64,000 nt of DNA from Atherinomorus stipes. Lineage: Eukaryota > Chordata > Actinopteri > Atheriniformes > Atherinidae. The stretch lies in NCBI GenBank assembly GCA_023101725.1, contig JALJCO010007832.1, forward strand, positions 1 to 64,000, given 5' to 3'. The position numbers were made by a program, and so were the translations under genes. The notes below the pieces were generated by a model, which saw only the letters and a list, made by a program, of their open reading frames with translations, made no database searches and had not been told where the DNA came from. This document shows, in pieces, positions 61,316 through 64,000 of this stretch (position 1 is its first letter; every line of letters starts with the position of its first letter).

Positions 61316-62233
61316 AGGTGCAGCGTGTGAAAAATCAAAGGTCAATGGCAGCAAAATTTAATATATAATTCAAAACTGTATTTCTATTGATGAGTAATTG
61401 CTTCACTAGAATAACTGTTATATGTTTATTTTCCTAGAATGAGTCATTTATATCTCTTGCTGGGGTGCACATACATGAGCCATTTCTCAAAACCGCACAC
61501 TTGCCCGAATGCACTGGAATTTAGTGCGTCAGTGCAGACTGTGTACTTCGTTTATAGTGCACACTATTGTCACTAAATGCTGACCCAAACAGGGTCTTCC
61601 TGAAGTGCTGGACTAGATTACCAGGCAAAGGGAGACTATACTAAGGAGGTGGTATAAACGCGCAAAAAAAAAAAGACAAGACTATATGAAATGGGGAGTA
61701 AAAGATTGGAAATATTATATATATATAAAAATATTAAATTATAAAACAAGCTACAGGGCAGCAGGGGTTGCTATCCCTTCCGTAATACCCACCTGAGAAT
61801 CTCCGTAGAATGGGGCCTCTAGACGTTGATGTAGGCAATTAACCGCAAAAACCACAAACAAGTGATTGAGACAGACCCATGGAGGACGCCATATTTGTGC
61901 TGACATTTTTACTACAGTGTCCCTAAATGGACAAAATAATGGTCTGTGAAGTAAGAACCCTCTGAACTTAAAAACTGCTGTACCAGCTATGTTTAATGGG
62001 AGTTAGAGCGCTTTTTGGGATAAGTAACGCCTTAAAATGCATTAAAAGTAGTTCCAGTCATAGTTCAGTCATAGCTACTCCTAAGACCACTGATCCACTT
62101 ACAGATGAAAATATCTTTATGTCTGGGAGGATTTTCAGTGCTTGGAATATAAAGTCATGTGAAAGAAAACATCTTTTTCTTTCAAATACCCATCTTTATC
62201 ACTGGATGCCAGTAATTCTTACATACTGTACCT
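61316..62233. mobile_element. TTAA-flanked MITE, second of a pair
   Basis: TTAA at 61312..61315 and 62234..62237. Ends AGGTGCAG and AGGTACAG (read inward) resemble those of the neighbour 60704..61247. 918 bases, AT-rich, non-coding. Confidence 0.75.
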
Positions 62234-62237
62234 TTAA

Positions 62238-64000
62238 TAAAGTTTGAGCAATTGTGACAATGGAAGGTTTTACAAAGATGACAAGATAAGATTATCTTGT
62301 CTTCCCATTTTCAGTCTGAAGACTGAAATATTTAATGACCGTTTACCTTCACTCACACAATGAAGTGACAGGTTTGTGTATGTTCCTTTAATTGCATCTC
62401 ACACTCTTGGAAAACAGCAGGGTTTTTGCACACAACAGCAAAACTAAAGTCCAAAACTTACAGAACTGAAACCAAAAGTGAAATTTCACTTTGAGAAGCC
62501 CTTAGAACAGGTCATAGATATTTCAAGCTCAAGAAAAGTAAAGCGATGTGGATGTTGATATGCCTGTTTTTGTGGAAAACATATTTTCATAGTGTGGGAA
62601 CACTATGGCATGGCAGAAGCATCCAGGAAATGCACGTGGTGTTGCAAAACAGGATCACACACTAAAGGAGAGTGACTTCTCTCACTAGTAAGAATGTAAT
62701 TATGGTGTCATATCTTCTCAAAGAAATAGTGGTTTATTGATCACAGTAATATTGCTTCACCAAGCTAAAATCAAACTCGAATTAGATTTTCAAACAACAT
62801 TTCTAAGAAGCATATTTGGGTGTTTTGATAATGTTGGGATGTGGCTGGGTGGCAGAGACTGAGACTGAACACAGGCAGATGTGTGCAGTTTACAAAGGAA
62901 AATGGGGGATAAAGCTGGGAAGGGAAACAGGCGTGAGTGTGTTAGATTTCAGTGAAAACAATGTGGAGCTTTTTGAGAGGGAGGGTGTCATTCACAGTTA
63001 TTTAGGATTGCCAGTGATGAAGACAGTAAGATCGATGATTAGCCGGTCTTGTACGAGGAGGGGAGGTTTGATGCCTCCTGAGTGTCAGAGGCCAGTTTGC
63101 GTAACTGGGCTAGTTAAGCAAGCTCTTCTTATTTTTGTAGGCCTGCAGGATTTTAATTGTCTGAGGAGAGGAGTGTTGGTGGGAGGTTTGAGCCTTGGCG
63201 GGAGGGCTGTTTTATGTATTCCCTCATGTTTATATGCACTTTTTGCAGTGTCTCCTGAAGAGGGTGATGTGGTTTTAAGTGGATTGGTTTGGCTGATAGT
63301 TTTCAGTGTGGGGTTGCATTGGTGACAACTTTGGAAGCATCAACTATTCTGGAGGCGGAGAAGGCTGTCCTTGGTTGGATCCCTCCTCAGTTTTGATGAA
63401 TTTCCAGTACTTCATTGAGACCATTGTTTCCTTCAAGTACGTCTGGTGTGATTGTTTAAAAGCTCTGACATGTACGGCAAGATTTTCAGCCTGAGTGATC
63501 CTCCAAAGATTTATAACAATATTCAGACATTTTTATCAGTTCTGCTCAAACCAGTGTGTATAAATGCGGTTTCCATAGGAAGGTGTGTGTGCTGCGCTCA
63601 GCTTCTGAATTTATTCATGTCTATATGTTATGAGACAGACACACACGTAGTCATGACACAGCGCAAAGTCACATGCCATCCATGAGAGCTGCATTGAAGT
63701 TCAATAAAGTTCAGGAAACTGGGATGACACGGGCCTAAATTCTCCTGACTCCCGTCTTGCCCTCTGAATAAAATGATCCTAGGTCTTCTCAGCTGCTGCT
63801 TGTCACCTCCACCTCCTCATTGTTTGTAAAAGTAATGCCAGGGCTTTCCTCTCACAGCTTGACAGATACATCCTGCATTCAAGTGAACAGCTATGCTGTA
63901 AAACTACTACGACTGCTACTTCCAGAACATTTTTTCAGCCACATAAATGGTGCTGAACTTAGATGTGACCTGCAGCCTACCACAACGGCATGAACAGCAC
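62238..64000. other. Right edge, no gene recognised
   Basis: A G-rich + strand open frame (62816..63325, 169 codons) stands out but shows no recognisable domain, and the minus strand has no RIN-like exon. Probably still RIN intron. Confidence 0.4.

Noticed and set aside
62816..63325. 169-codon + frame near the right edge
   Set aside because: Residues such as GGLSLGGRAVLCIPSC and a G-rich composition show no family pattern, and no splice-linked partner was seen. Kept only as a remark.

Overview
The window reads as nuclear DNA of a ray-finned (teleost) fish. The genes are split by GT-AG introns, intergenic DNA is AT-rich and crowded with fish-type DNA transposons (hAT, Tc1/mariner, piggyBac and TTAA-type MITEs) and non-LTR retrotransposon tails, and one gene looks like six7, a SIX homeobox paralogue best known from fish. 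There is no sign of bacterial or plasmid organisation, and no tRNA, rRNA or CRISPR array was found.

Layout. 1-18.3 kb is gene-free and almost entirely transposon-derived: a decayed Tc1 element, a hAT MITE with another MITE inside it beside a piggyBac relic, a hAT element with intact 8-bp target duplications that keeps only its BED-finger exon, and a repeat copy split by a 2.6 kb nested insertion. 18.6-20.8 kb holds a complete three-exon six7-like gene on the + strand. 26.5-33.9 kb holds a nine-exon ARP2 (actr2) gene on the + strand; its last exon carries a one-base deletion in this sequence. 35.6-36.3 kb holds an intronless, very GC-rich STEEP1 (CXorf56) gene on the + strand. 43.6-46.0 kb is a second copy of the terminal part of actr2 (last intron, last exon, 3' flank). 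It lies beyond STEEP1, has the full-length exon but an in-frame stop, and is interrupted by an exactly 1000-bp Tc1-like element. 47.6-57.6 kb contains the last four recognisable exons of a RIN-family (Ras and Rab interactor) gene on the - strand; its 5' part must lie beyond the right edge. 57.6-64 kb is most likely RIN intron holding two TTAA MITEs.

The genes do not form a pathway or operon: six7 is a transcription factor, ARP2 nucleates branched actin, STEEP1 acts in STING trafficking, and RIN proteins are Rab5 exchange factors. I found no convincing new multi-gene system. The most useful observations are the two differently damaged copies of the ARP2 terminal exon, a probable GC-AG intron in actr2, the dated Tc1 insertion with its empty site preserved in the paralogous copy, and a head-to-head LTR pair with a tRNA-Leu type primer-binding site.
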